64,000 bases of DNA from Adhaeribacter rhizoryzae. Lineage in GTDB: Bacteria; Bacteroidota; Bacteroidia; Cytophagales; Hymenobacteraceae. How positions within the stretch are numbered: the first letter of the stretch is position 1; every line of letters starts with the position of its first letter. The notes under the pieces are model-generated. The model did not search any database, was not told the DNA's origin, and saw only the letters and a list, made by a program, of their open reading frames with translations. Positions 1-8,586 of the stretch are shown one piece after another. The position numbers were made by a program, and so were the translations under genes. Location: contig NZ_VWSF01000016.1 in the NCBI RefSeq assembly GCF_008629685.1, positions 62,001-126,000 on the forward strand, read 5' to 3'.

Positions 1-666
1 GAACCGTTGGGCGAAAAAATTACTTTAAACGGGCAAGAAGTAAATATTGTGGGCGTGGTGAAAGACTTCCATGTGACATCGTTGCACGCGCCCATGCAGC
101 CCTTGTTAATATTTTTAAGCCCGCAGAATGCTAATTTCCTTTTTGTGCGCACCGAAGCCGGCAAAACCAAAGAAGCCCTGGCCAGCCTGGAAAATTTAAC
201 CAAGCGGTTCAACCCAAATTATCCTTTTAACTACCGGTTCCTGGACGAAGATTTTGAACAAATGTACCGCAGCGAAGCCGTTATTGGTAAACTGGCCAAT
301 TACTTTGCCGGCATTGCCATTGTTATTTCTTGCTTGGGATTATTTGGCCTGGCCTTATTTACTGCCGAGCAGCGCACCAAAGAAATCGGCATCCGGAAAG
401 TGCTGGGTGCTTCGGTAAGCGGCATTGTGGCCATGCTCTCCAAAGATTTCCTGAAACTAGTATTAATTGCCAACTTAATTGCCTGGCCGCTGGGCTGGTA
501 CCTGATGCATAACTGGCTGCAAAATTATGCCTTCCGGGCCGATATGGGCTGGTGGATATTTGTGCTGGCGGGCGGCGCCACCCTGCTGATTGCCTTACTT
601 ACGGTTAGTTTTCAGGCGGTGCGGGCGGCGCTTACCAACCCGGTGCAATCGCTTAGGAGCGAGTAA
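1..666 (+). CDS. ABC transporter permease, MacB/FtsX type (5' truncated by window edge)
   Basis: This is the C-terminal part of an inner-membrane permease whose reading frame is already open at base 1. About 221 residues are visible. They comprise the end of a periplasmic MacB_PCD-like domain and a full FtsX-type membrane domain with three hydrophobic segments (roughly residues 95-120, 145-165 and 180-205). The motif TKEIGIRKVLGAS, typical of FtsX-domain permeases, lies between the first two segments. Such proteins pair with a MacB/LolD-like ATPase and act in mechanotransmission or export rather than classical uptake. No ATPase gene is visible here. The last 80 or so residues match the permease at 1862-4294 closely, so the two are tandem paralogs separated by a secreted pentapeptide-like gene. 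The substrate is unknown. Confidence 0.9.
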   Translation, partial: EPLGEKITLNGQEVNIVGVVKDFHVTSLHAPMQPLLIFLSPQNANFLFVRTEAGKTKEALASLENLTKRFNPNYPFNYRFLDEDFEQMYRSEAVIGKLANYFAGIAIVISCLGLFGLALFTAEQRTKEIGIRKVLGASVSGIVAMLSKDFLKLVLIANLIAWPLGWYLMHNWLQNYAFRADMGWWIFVLAGGATLLIALLTVSFQAVRAALTNPVQSLRSE

Positions 667-751
667 AATTTTTTTATCAAGATTTGTTACTTTTTGCCGG
701 CAAGGCAGTGCTGTAAATATTAAGTTCTTTTTCACCTTTAAAAGTTGCCTT

Positions 752-1582
752 ATGAAAAAGTATGCTCAGGTTTTGTTGCTGCTGTTGCTTTTGCCGGCGC
801 TCTCTTTTGCGCAGAGCCGGATAGATGCCAAAGAAATTATTGCCAGAATAAATCGCGGCGAAGCCGTAAATTATAAAAATGCGCGCATTGAAGGAAACCT
901 GGATTTTACCCAGTTAGCTAACAAAAAACTAAAGAAAGAAACCGATACCGAAGACCAGAGTAAGGTGTATATCAGTACGGTAGTAGCGCCAATCTCTTTT
1001 ACCAACTGTACTTTCAGCGGCCACGTGCTGGGCTATTTTAACCCGGATAATTTTGATCTTTCGAATGGCGGCACGGTCCGGAATTTAACCAGGAGTTGGG
1101 TAGGCGAAGCGAAAAACGAAGTGTACAATGCTAATTTCGAAAAAGAAGTTACGTTTCTGAATTGCACCTTCGAGCAGAGCAGTAATTTTAAATATTCAGA
1201 GTTTAAAGAGGGCGTATCTTTTGCCGGCAGCCGGTTTGGGAAAGAAGCAGTTTTTAAGTATACTAAGTTTGAGAAAGCCGCTGATTTTAATAAAGCCCAG
1301 TTCCAGAACGGGGCCATATTTAAATACGTGAAATTTCCGCAGCAACCCAATTTTAGCGGCGCTGCTTTTGCCGGCGAAACCGACTTTAAATACGCCCACT
1401 TTCCGGAAGGCGTAAATTTCCAGAAAACCCAGTTTAAAGATTTCGCCAACTTTAAATATACCCAGTTTGCCGAACCCCTGAATCTGAAAGGCGCTGCTTT
1501 TAAAAAAGAAGGCGATTTTAAATATACCCAGCTAAACGGCCGCAAAGTTTCCAGTACTTATTTCCTGGATAAAGCCGAATAA
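752..1582 (+). CDS. Secreted pentapeptide-like repeat protein (Pentapeptide_3 type)
   Basis: The predicted product has 276 residues. I chose the ATG at 752 because it begins a clean signal peptide (MKKYAQ, a run of eight leucines, cleavage after SFAQ). The open frame extends further upstream only through the 3' end of the preceding permease gene. The mature protein is dominated by aromatic repeats in which Phe recurs with alternating 5- and 6-residue spacing (an 11-residue unit, doubled to 22). FKY(T/V/A)xF recurs about every 22 residues from residue ~148 to the C-terminus. This spacing is known from Pentapeptide_3-like families and should form a right-handed quadrilateral beta-helix. No catalytic motif is seen. 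It sits between two paralogous FtsX permeases. A periplasmic or surface scaffold role is possible but is only inference. Confidence 0.85.
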   Translation: MKKYAQVLLLLLLLPALSFAQSRIDAKEIIARINRGEAVNYKNARIEGNLDFTQLANKKLKKETDTEDQSKVYISTVVAPISFTNCTFSGHVLGYFNPDNFDLSNGGTVRNLTRSWVGEAKNEVYNANFEKEVTFLNCTFEQSSNFKYSEFKEGVSFAGSRFGKEAVFKYTKFEKAADFNKAQFQNGAIFKYVKFPQQPNFSGAAFAGETDFKYAHFPEGVNFQKTQFKDFANFKYTQFAEPLNLKGAAFKKEGDFKYTQLNGRKVSSTYFLDKAE

Positions 1583-1599
1583 GCCAACTTATAATGTTT

Positions 1600-1720
1600 C
1601 GGAAAGCTCCTATCGTGAGCGCCCGCGCTCGTGATTACTTCCTGCGGCCTCTGGCCGCCTTGATTTATAATTAAATGCCGTCGCTCGCGTCAGTCTCTGA
1701 GTGGTGTGTTTACATGAAAG
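1600..1720. repeat. Palindrome-rich intergenic element
   Basis: This noncoding stretch between the pentapeptide-like gene and the second permease is GC-rich compared with other gaps. It contains short palindromes such as GCGGCC-tct-GGCCGC (1643-1657) and GAGCG-ccc-CGCTC-like inversions near 1616-1630. It may be a REP-like interspersed element. No second copy is seen in the window, so the identification is weak. Confidence 0.35.
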
Positions 1721-1861
1721 AGAGTCTTTGATTTCCGGAAGTTAAAACTTCCATTTATAATCAGCTACCAGTTATGCTGCGCTAAACGGGCGCCAGCATG
1801 TGCTAAGTAATTTTTAAAGCACTTTAACCGCTTAAATATTTCACCTTTAAAGCCCAGTAGC

Positions 1862-4294
1862 ATGTTTAAGAACTATCTTAAAATCGCTTTCCGGAATATG
1901 CTGCGGCATAAAATATATTCCTTTATAAATTTATTTGGCTTGACGGTAGGGTTAACCTGCTGCCTGCTGATTACGCTGTACATAACCAACGAGCTGAGCT
2001 ACGATAAATACCACGCCAAAGCTGATCGCATTTACCGGGTTACCCGCAACTTTGTAAACCAGGATGGCACCGTAAACCTGCATTTAGGCAATATTGCCCC
2101 GCCTTTCGGGCCCTTGCTCAAAAGTTATTTCCCGGATTTAGAAGAAGTAGTTCGCATATTACAGAATAATGCGGTAGTGGCGGTTAACCCCGAGCGCACT
2201 TTTAACGAAGAAGATATTTTTTTTGCCGAGCCTGCTTTCTTTAAAGTATTTACCGTGCCGGTACTCAGCGGCAATCCGGCTAAAGCCTTAGACGAGCCCA
2301 ATACGGTAATGCTGACTGCAGAAATGGCGAAGAAATATTTCCCGAACCAAAACCCGGTGGGCCAGGTGCTTCGCATGGACAGCCAGCTCAACCTGAAAGT
2401 AACCGGTGTCTATAAGTCGTTTCCGGCGAACTCGCATTTTCACCCAAACTTTCTGGTATCGTTTGCAACCTTAGAAGACAGCGCTGTTTTTGGCCGGGAG
2501 AACCTGCGCACCAACTACGGTAGCAATAATTTTGCGACTTATTTATTATTTCCGAAAGATTACCCGGTACAAAATGTGGAGGCACAGTTCCCGGCTTTTG
2601 TAGATAAAAGTATGCCGGCCGAGGGTGCTAATGCAGTTAAAGCCTCTTCCTGGACCAACTTGTTTCTGCAGAAATTAACCGATATTCACCTGTACTCGCA
2701 CTTAGATGCCGAACTGGAAGAAAACGGCGATATTAATACGGTTTACCTGTTTACGGCCATTGCCTTGTTTATCCTGCTGATTGCCTGCATCAATTTCATG
2801 AACCTCTCCACGGCGCGATCTTCGATTAGAGCCAAAGAAATTGGCGTGCGGAAGGTAATGGGCGCGACCCAACCCAAACTAGTAGTACAATTCCTGGCCG
2901 AATCGATGATTTTTGCGATACTAGCGGTATTGATAGCTTTAATACTAACTAAGCTTATGCTGCCGGTAATGAATAGTTTTACGGACCGGGAGTTAAGTTT
3001 TACCATTCAAAATAGTTGGTTACTGGCATTAGCTATGGTGGGGCTAGCCGCTTTGGTCGGATTATTGGCGGGTTCGTATCCGGCTTTATTTCTGGCCTCG
3101 TTTCAGCCGGTAAAAGTACTCAAGGGCAAGCTAACAACCGGTAAAAACAGTATTTCGTTGCGCAAGGTGTTGGTGATTCTGCAATTTGCTATTTCGGTGG
3201 TGTTGCTGGTAAGTACCGCGGTGGTTTACAAACAATTAAGTTACCTCCGGAACCGGGCCTTGGGTTTAGACAAAGACCATATTGTGAACCTCAATTACAA
3301 CAGTACCCAACTAGGACCTAAATACGAAGCTTTCCGGCAGGAATTATTGACCAATGCTGCTATAAAAGAAGTAGGCCGTTCCATTGGGGTTCCTTCCGAC
3401 CGGTTATTAAACTCGATGGGAAATGTAAAATTACAAACAACCGATTCAATGGCTAATTCACCGGTCGCGTTCCAGTATTTAGGCATCGACCAGGATTTTA
3501 TTCAGACTTATAAAATTAAATTACTAGCTGGCCGCAACTTCTCCGAATCGTACCCCACCGACGACTCCATGGCTTTTCTGCTGAACGAATCGGGTGCCCA
3601 ATTATTAGGACTGAATAATCCGCAGGAAGGTATTGGCCGCTCGCTCGAATACGGCAACCGGAAAGGCCGCCTGGTAGGTGTGCTGCAGGATTTCCATTTC
3701 GAATCGATGCACGAAAAAATCAAGCCCATTATTTTTATTATTCCGGATGGCCGCCAATATTCCGATATATCGGTGAAGCTGCAAGGTAATAATATTGCAG
3801 AAGGGCTGGCGCACCTCGAAAAAACCTGGAAAAAATTTCTGCCCGAAAACCCCTATGATTATAATTTCCTCGACGAAAGCTTTGGCCGCTTATACGAGGC
3901 AGAGCAAAAGCAAGGCCTCCTGTTTACCATTTTTGCCGGTATTGCCATTTTAATTGCGTGTTTAGGTTTGTTTGGCCTGGCTTCTTTTGCCACCGAGCAG
4001 CGCACCAAAGAAATCGGTATTCGTAAAGTATTGGGTGCTTCGGTAAGCGGTATTGTAGCCATGCTCTCGAAAGATTTCCTGAAACTGGTGTTGCTGGCCA
4101 ATATTATTGCCTGGCCGTTGAGCTGGTACGGCATGCACCGCTGGCTCCAGGATTTTGCTTACCGTACCAATATTTCGTGGTGGATATTTGGCGTTGCCAC
4201 CGTGTTGGCCTTAGTTGTAGCCTTGCTTACGGTTAGTTTCCACGCTGCCAAAGCCGCCGTAGCTAACCCGGTTAAAGCTTTAAAAACAGAGTAG
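1862..4294 (+). CDS. ABC transporter permease, MacB/FtsX type, full length
   Basis: The 810-residue protein has the usual duplicated architecture of large Bacteroidota permeases. It starts with MFKNYLKIAFRNMLRHK and an N-terminal membrane helix (about 20-43). A periplasmic MacB_PCD domain (about 50-245) follows, then the first FtsX membrane domain (about 285-420, with AKEIGVRKVMGAT). A second helix (about 430-455), a second periplasmic domain and a C-terminal FtsX domain (about 690-805, with TKEIGIRKVLGAS) complete it. The family works with a separate ATPase in tripartite efflux or envelope processes; the ATPase is not in this window. The C-terminal third shares long identical stretches with the truncated permease at the window start, so tandem duplication is likely. 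The substrate cannot be deduced. Confidence 0.92.
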   Translation: MFKNYLKIAFRNMLRHKIYSFINLFGLTVGLTCCLLITLYITNELSYDKYHAKADRIYRVTRNFVNQDGTVNLHLGNIAPPFGPLLKSYFPDLEEVVRILQNNAVVAVNPERTFNEEDIFFAEPAFFKVFTVPVLSGNPAKALDEPNTVMLTAEMAKKYFPNQNPVGQVLRMDSQLNLKVTGVYKSFPANSHFHPNFLVSFATLEDSAVFGRENLRTNYGSNNFATYLLFPKDYPVQNVEAQFPAFVDKSMPAEGANAVKASSWTNLFLQKLTDIHLYSHLDAELEENGDINTVYLFTAIALFILLIACINFMNLSTARSSIRAKEIGVRKVMGATQPKLVVQFLAESMIFAILAVLIALILTKLMLPVMNSFTDRELSFTIQNSWLLALAMVGLAALVGLLAGSYPALFLASFQPVKVLKGKLTTGKNSISLRKVLVILQFAISVVLLVSTAVVYKQLSYLRNRALGLDKDHIVNLNYNSTQLGPKYEAFRQELLTNAAIKEVGRSIGVPSDRLLNSMGNVKLQTTDSMANSPVAFQYLGIDQDFIQTYKIKLLAGRNFSESYPTDDSMAFLLNESGAQLLGLNNPQEGIGRSLEYGNRKGRLVGVLQDFHFESMHEKIKPIIFIIPDGRQYSDISVKLQGNNIAEGLAHLEKTWKKFLPENPYDYNFLDESFGRLYEAEQKQGLLFTIFAGIAILIACLGLFGLASFATEQRTKEIGIRKVLGASVSGIVAMLSKDFLKLVLLANIIAWPLSWYGMHRWLQDFAYRTNISWWIFGVATVLALVVALLTVSFHAAKAAVANPVKALKTE

Positions 4295-4492
4295 GAATAT
4301 TTTTAAGGCCTTGGCTTAAAGCAACCGCTATAAATGAAGGGCCGGGTAAATAATGCCTGTTAGTTGCATCCGGTTCTGCATCGGCAATTAGTCAATAATA
4401 TAAGAACAAGCTGAGCCATTCGCCATAAAGGCTAATATTTTTTTTGCCCAAATATTCCTTTAGCTTTAAGCCGAATATTGTTGTTGTTAAGG

Positions 4493-5368
4493 ATGCGTCT
4501 AACAAAAACCATTTTATTTTTATGCTGCCTGAGCCTAACCTTTACCGGATTGGCCGCCCGGGTAGATACCCTCACAGTTAAAAGCCTGGTGCTGGGCAAA
4601 GCATCGCGGGCCGGAATAGTTTTACCCGATAGCTACCGCAAATCCAAAGCTGCTTACCCGGTGCTGTATTTATTGCACGGCGGGCGGGGCAACTACCGCG
4701 ATTGGCTCTCTAAAACGCCTGATAAGCAACTGGTGCACCGGTTAGCCGACCAGTACCAGGTTATTATTGTCACACCCGATGCCGGTTATTCGAGTTACTA
4801 CGTTAATAGCCCCGTTGATAAAAGCAGCCAGTACGAAACCTATATTACCCACGACCTGCTAACCCAAGTAGACGAAACATACCGTACCATCCGCGACCGG
4901 AAAGGCCGTATTATTACGGGCTTGAGTATGGGTGGGCATGGCGCTCTTTACCTAGCCACCCGCCACCCCAATTTATACTGCGCAGCCGGGAGCATGAGCG
5001 GCGCTTTGGATTTAAATACCGCTAACTGGAAACTGCCCGCCCAAAACCTGGCCGAAATAAACGGGCGTTTAGAGAATATTATGGGACCGCGCAACAGCAT
5101 TCCTGATTTTTACCAGGCCAACTCAGTGGTAAATCTGGCCGAGAAAATAAACGCTAATAAATTGGCCCTGATTATAGATTGCGGTGTAGATGATTTTTTG
5201 CTAGAGCCAAACCGGGAACTGCACCGGCGCTTGGTTTATAACAAAACACCCCACGACTACACCGAGCGCCCCGGCGGCCACACCTGGGAATATTGGGAAA
5301 ATGCCCTGCCTTACCATCTAATATTTTTCCAGAAAGTGTGGCAGGCCAACGGTGCTTTAAAAATGTAG
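4493..5368 (+). CDS. Secreted esterase, alpha/beta hydrolase (esterase D/feruloyl esterase-like)
   Basis: This is a 291-residue secreted serine hydrolase. The ATG at 4493 is preferred over a TTG five codons upstream because it gives a short signal peptide (MRLTKTILFLCC...GLAA) after a purine-rich AAGG. The nucleophile elbow is GLSMG with Ser145. Probable acid residues lie in DCGVDDF (Asp229/233/234), and His263 in GGHTWEYW completes the triad. The oxyanion-side motif LYLLHGG is at about 58-64. The family removes acyl or feruloyl groups from sugars or short esters. The same protein type recurs at 34555-35424 with identical motif order, so a pair of these esterases brackets the PUL; deacylation of the glycan is a reasonable inference. 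A terminator-like hairpin lies downstream inside the opposing gene. Confidence 0.9.
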   Translation: MRLTKTILFLCCLSLTFTGLAARVDTLTVKSLVLGKASRAGIVLPDSYRKSKAAYPVLYLLHGGRGNYRDWLSKTPDKQLVHRLADQYQVIIVTPDAGYSSYYVNSPVDKSSQYETYITHDLLTQVDETYRTIRDRKGRIITGLSMGGHGALYLATRHPNLYCAAGSMSGALDLNTANWKLPAQNLAEINGRLENIMGPRNSIPDFYQANSVVNLAEKINANKLALIIDCGVDDFLLEPNRELHRRLVYNKTPHDYTERPGGHTWEYWENALPYHLIFFQKVWQANGALKM

Positions 5369-5381
5369 ACCCACAAGTTTA

Positions 5382-5954
5382 TTAACTGATTACGAGTTCG
5401 TACTTATCTAACAAACCGCTTAGCCCAAGCCGGGAGAACCGGGCTTTTTTTATCTTGTTATATTCCGGGTCTATTGAAAAGTTATAAGCTTCCCGGAAAT
5501 CAGCTTTTTCTAAATTACTTTCCCGAAATATTGCCCGCGTTAGATCCGAATGGGTAAAATCGGCACCTGTTAAGTTGCAAGCTTCAAAGTTTACTTCTTT
5601 CAGGCTGCAGCTAATAAATGGCGTAGCTTTTAATTTTTTTTGCCGGAAATCACAAAAGTCGAGCAGGCAATGGCTAAACGAAATGGAAAACAGAAAATCG
5701 GAGCAGGCACTAAAGTTAACGCCTACTATTTTGCAATGGCTGAATTGCGCATTTTCTAACTTTACCTGCGTTAGATCAGCCAAGCTAAGGTTGCAGGTAT
5801 CAAAAACGCAGTCGCTGAAAACAGCGCCTTTTAGTGATGTTTGCGTAAAATCGCAGTGTTTAAAAGTGCAGCTATTAAATTCAGTGCCGGCCAGCTTCTG
5901 GTCGGCGAAATTAGCTTTGGTAAATATTTCTTCGGCGTAGTAAAGTTCGGCCAT
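5382..5954 (-). CDS. Cytoplasmic pentapeptide-repeat protein
   Basis: The 190-residue protein has no signal peptide and is built almost entirely of canonical five-residue repeats of the form (A/C/S)-(D/N/x)-(L/F)-x-x. Examples are FTQTSLKGAVF, CNLSLADLTQVKL and CNLTGADFTHSDL. The number of turns and the short N-terminal cap resemble Qnr/MfpA-like and other cytoplasmic pentapeptide proteins that fold as right-handed quadrilateral beta-helices. The central position is often Phe or Leu and several turns carry Cys (TFKHC, SCSL). Some relatives mimic DNA and bind gyrase, but no residue here proves that role. The gene converges on the esterase, with 13 nt between stop codons. ATG on the minus strand at 5952-5954. 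Confidence 0.88.
   Translation of the reverse strand: MAELYYAEEIFTKANFADQKLAGTEFNSCTFKHCDFTQTSLKGAVFSDCVFDTCNLSLADLTQVKLENAQFSHCKIVGVNFSACSDFLFSISFSHCLLDFCDFRQKKLKATPFISCSLKEVNFEACNLTGADFTHSDLTRAIFRESNLEKADFREAYNFSIDPEYNKIKKARFSRLGLSGLLDKYELVIS
5427..5451 (+). terminator. Rho-independent terminator for the esterase, inside the opposing gene
   Basis: AAGCCGG, a GAGAA loop and CCGGGCTT (one bulged G) are followed by seven T residues. On the + strand this ends the esterase transcript. It lies inside the 3' coding end of the convergent pentapeptide-repeat gene. Confidence 0.5.
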
Positions 5955-6000
5955 GCTTAAATAAAGTAAAAGCTAAAATTACCGGTAATTTTTAAAAGTA

Positions 6001-7725
6001 TTATTTTTTCTGCTGGGGCAGAAAAATGGTAAAGCGGGTGCCAACGCTTTCGGTACTTTCTACCTGAATGGTGCCACCGTTGTTTTCAATGGTTTGCTTT
6101 ACCAGAAATAAACCAATGCCGCTGCCTTCTACGTGCTTGTGAAACCGCTTGTAGATGGTAAACAAGTGCGCCACCTGGTACTCCGACATGCCTAATCCGT
6201 TATCCTGAATAATTAATTCTAAGCCATTGGGTACTGCCTGCGATCGGATGTCTACTACCAACGAACGGTCGGGTACCCGGTATTTAAGGGCGTTAGAAAA
6301 TAAATTAAACAAAACGCTGCGCAGGTGTATCTGGGAAAAAACGATGGTATCTACTTCTAAATATTTATTTATTTGAGCGTCGCTTTGCTCTATTTCCCGG
6401 GCAAGTTCTTTTTTTATTTCTTGTATTAATTTGGTTAAAGAAAATGCCACCTGCTTGCCAATAATAAGCTGCTGCGATTTAATAATTTGGGTTAGGCCTT
6501 CGATGGTACTTTTAAGGCTGGCAATAGAATTTGCTACCATAATTACCAACTTTTCTTCGTGCGCCTGCATGTGCGGCTCCAACGATGGCCTTAACTCTTG
6601 CAATAAAAGTTCTAAGTTGTAAATGGGGGTTTTCAGGTCGTGGCTGGCCATGTGCACAATGTAATCTAAACTCTGATTTAATCGCGATAGCTCTTTGTTT
6701 TTAGCTTCTAAAGCCTGGCTGCCTAATAATGCTTCTTTGGTCATAACCGCCAGTTCGCGGTTACCAATTTTTACATCGGCCAGGGCTTCGCTTAGTTCCT
6801 GGTTGCGGCCCGAAAGGTCGGTGTTGGTTATTTGGAGTTCCTGGTGCGCTTTGCGGAGCCGGGCATCCAGGGCGTTTAGCCGGTGCAAATAATAATAAGT
6901 TATGGGCAGTGTAATGAGGCAGGTCAGAATAAAAAGACTTAAAATTCCCAATCCGGGCGTTAGGTTCCATTCGCTTAAGGTATACAGGTAAAAGCCCATA
7001 AATATAGGCGACACCAGCAAAAAATAACTAAACGAGTAACGGGCCAGCATGCCTCCCAAGTAAGGGCTGTATACTATTTTCATCCAGCCTTTGCTGGGGC
7101 AGTAAAATAAAAGCCCTAAGCTGATCAGCGCCAGCGTTAAGGCCGTGTGGCTGGTTATACCCGAAAAGTTTTTCAGCGGGTACAGGCCATCTATGTTATA
7201 TAAATTGCCAATAAGCGAAGCATAAGCCAGCAGAAACAAAAAAGCAGCCATTAATTGGCCCGGCAGGGTCCATCCTAAACTAAAGCTCAGCAGAATCAGA
7301 GCCAGTAAAATTAAATTCAACCCGTTTAGCAACAGCACCCAATGGGGTATTTCCTGCTGGGCAAATTCCTGAGCCGATTCGGCTAAAGTTACAGGAAATA
7401 AGTGCCAATCGGTTTGCCAGAAGAATTCCGCCAGATATAAAAAAGCTAGTAGTAGAATGAGCATTGCTCCCAGCCGCACTATTATTAACCAATTGCGGTG
7501 CAGGTAAAACAGGCCGCCGCTGGCGAGTACCAGTGCCAGTGCCAGGTGCCATTGCATGTTGGTTTCCCAATTGGCTTGTCTGGTTTGGTTAAATATAGTA
7601 AAGAAGTGGTTAAACAAATCGAGCAACCCCAGCGCCAAACCAGCCCAGGCCAACACAAGTGAATATTGTTTCCATTGGTTTTTCCGGACAGTGGGCGAGT
7701 GCTGTGTTAGGTTTTGGTTAATCAA
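6001..7725 (-). CDS. Membrane-bound sensor histidine kinase (orphan)
   Basis: The 574-residue kinase has about eight hydrophobic segments (roughly 20-44, 60-76, 79-100, 128-150, 155-174, 192-210, 229-250, 258-280). A coiled coil (about 285-355) and the catalytic core follow. The phospho-acceptor is His362 in MASHDLKTP. The N box is NLFSNALKYR (474-483), G1 is DNGLGM (508-513) and G2 is GSGIGLF (534-540), so it should be active. The sensor part is a multi-pass membrane domain without an extracytoplasmic PAS or propeller, unlike the hybrid regulators that usually control PULs. The start is a TTG at 7723-7725; an in-frame stop lies just upstream and the next Met is residue 57, inside the membrane domain. 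No response regulator is adjacent. Confidence 0.9.
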   Translation of the reverse strand: MINQNLTQHSPTVRKNQWKQYSLVLAWAGLALGLLDLFNHFFTIFNQTRQANWETNMQWHLALALVLASGGLFYLHRNWLIIVRLGAMLILLLAFLYLAEFFWQTDWHLFPVTLAESAQEFAQQEIPHWVLLLNGLNLILLALILLSFSLGWTLPGQLMAAFLFLLAYASLIGNLYNIDGLYPLKNFSGITSHTALTLALISLGLLFYCPSKGWMKIVYSPYLGGMLARYSFSYFLLVSPIFMGFYLYTLSEWNLTPGLGILSLFILTCLITLPITYYYLHRLNALDARLRKAHQELQITNTDLSGRNQELSEALADVKIGNRELAVMTKEALLGSQALEAKNKELSRLNQSLDYIVHMASHDLKTPIYNLELLLQELRPSLEPHMQAHEEKLVIMVANSIASLKSTIEGLTQIIKSQQLIIGKQVAFSLTKLIQEIKKELAREIEQSDAQINKYLEVDTIVFSQIHLRSVLFNLFSNALKYRVPDRSLVVDIRSQAVPNGLELIIQDNGLGMSEYQVAHLFTIYKRFHKHVEGSGIGLFLVKQTIENNGGTIQVESTESVGTRFTIFLPQQKK

Positions 7726-7741
7726 TGGTGTTAGGCGTTAA

Positions 7742-8586
7742 AGATTAAGCAAACAAAAGCGCTTGGTTGTATGCTAAGCCAGAAATAATGCTTTTACTTT
7801 TTACCAGCGCTTATTGGTTTGGCAAAATAGCGTAAGGCTAAAGAGAACTTGCCATTACTTCTAAAGATATACTAAATCTTTGAAAAATTTAACTTTTTAT
7901 ATAAGGTGCTTCTGGATAGGTAATAAAATAATCTATTTTGAAGCAATCTGGCCAGGTAAGTTCACTTAAATTTTAGAAAAGAGGTGGGTAAGGCTAAAGT
8001 TGTTTCTGCTAAGAATTGCTAACAACTGTTCGGAAACGAAAAAATAGAAAAAAAACATATAATAACGTTGTCGCATTTTAAATAGTTATGCTATACAGGT
8101 TTAATATGGGCAAAAATAAAATAAATTAAACAGTTTATTAAAATTTTTACACCCAAACGCCTTCAGCGTGGTTACATTCAAATTTTAATATTGTTAGGTT
8201 TTACTTATTTTTATTAAAAATACAGAAATTTAAATATTTATATAGCTTAAATAGAAGACAACATCATCAGTTAATCATTTATAAGTAGCAGGTTACTGGA
8301 ATTAATTGCGCGCGTTTTAATTGTCAATCAGATTATTTCCACCTTACACCTTAAGGACTAAAAAGAAAATAGTATGCATAAGATTTAAGTATTTTGGGTA
8401 AGTAATTATGCTTTAACTTTTTGGCACGAGTAAAGTAACCCGGTTCAGAATATGGCCACCGTTGTGTAAACGGTTCACCTCCAACCTTGCAAAGTCGAGT
8501 TAATCGCTAAACTTTTCTTTCATATAAAATTAAACACACACAAATACATTAATTACATCCAGTAGTTTTTCTTAAGTTAAACACCT
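7742..8586. other. 845-bp AT-rich intergenic region ahead of the SusC gene
   Basis: No credible ORF was found in this gap between the divergent kinase and SusC genes. The sequence is very AT-rich and should hold both promoters and a long SusC leader. I could not identify a convincing Bacteroidota -33/-7 pair, a riboswitch or a strong hairpin. Its length and conservation-free look fit a regulated PUL promoter region. Confidence 0.6.

Noticed and set aside
1033-1545. 170-residue antisense frame opposite the secreted pentapeptide-like gene
   Set aside because: It is a mirror of the repeat composition (FKY codons read backward) with no start context or signal; the + strand frame has a signal peptide and a known repeat pattern.
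5382-5954. Qnr-type quinolone resistance protein
   Set aside because: Only the generic pentapeptide repeat is visible. No gyrase-binding loop pattern of Qnr proteins could be confirmed.
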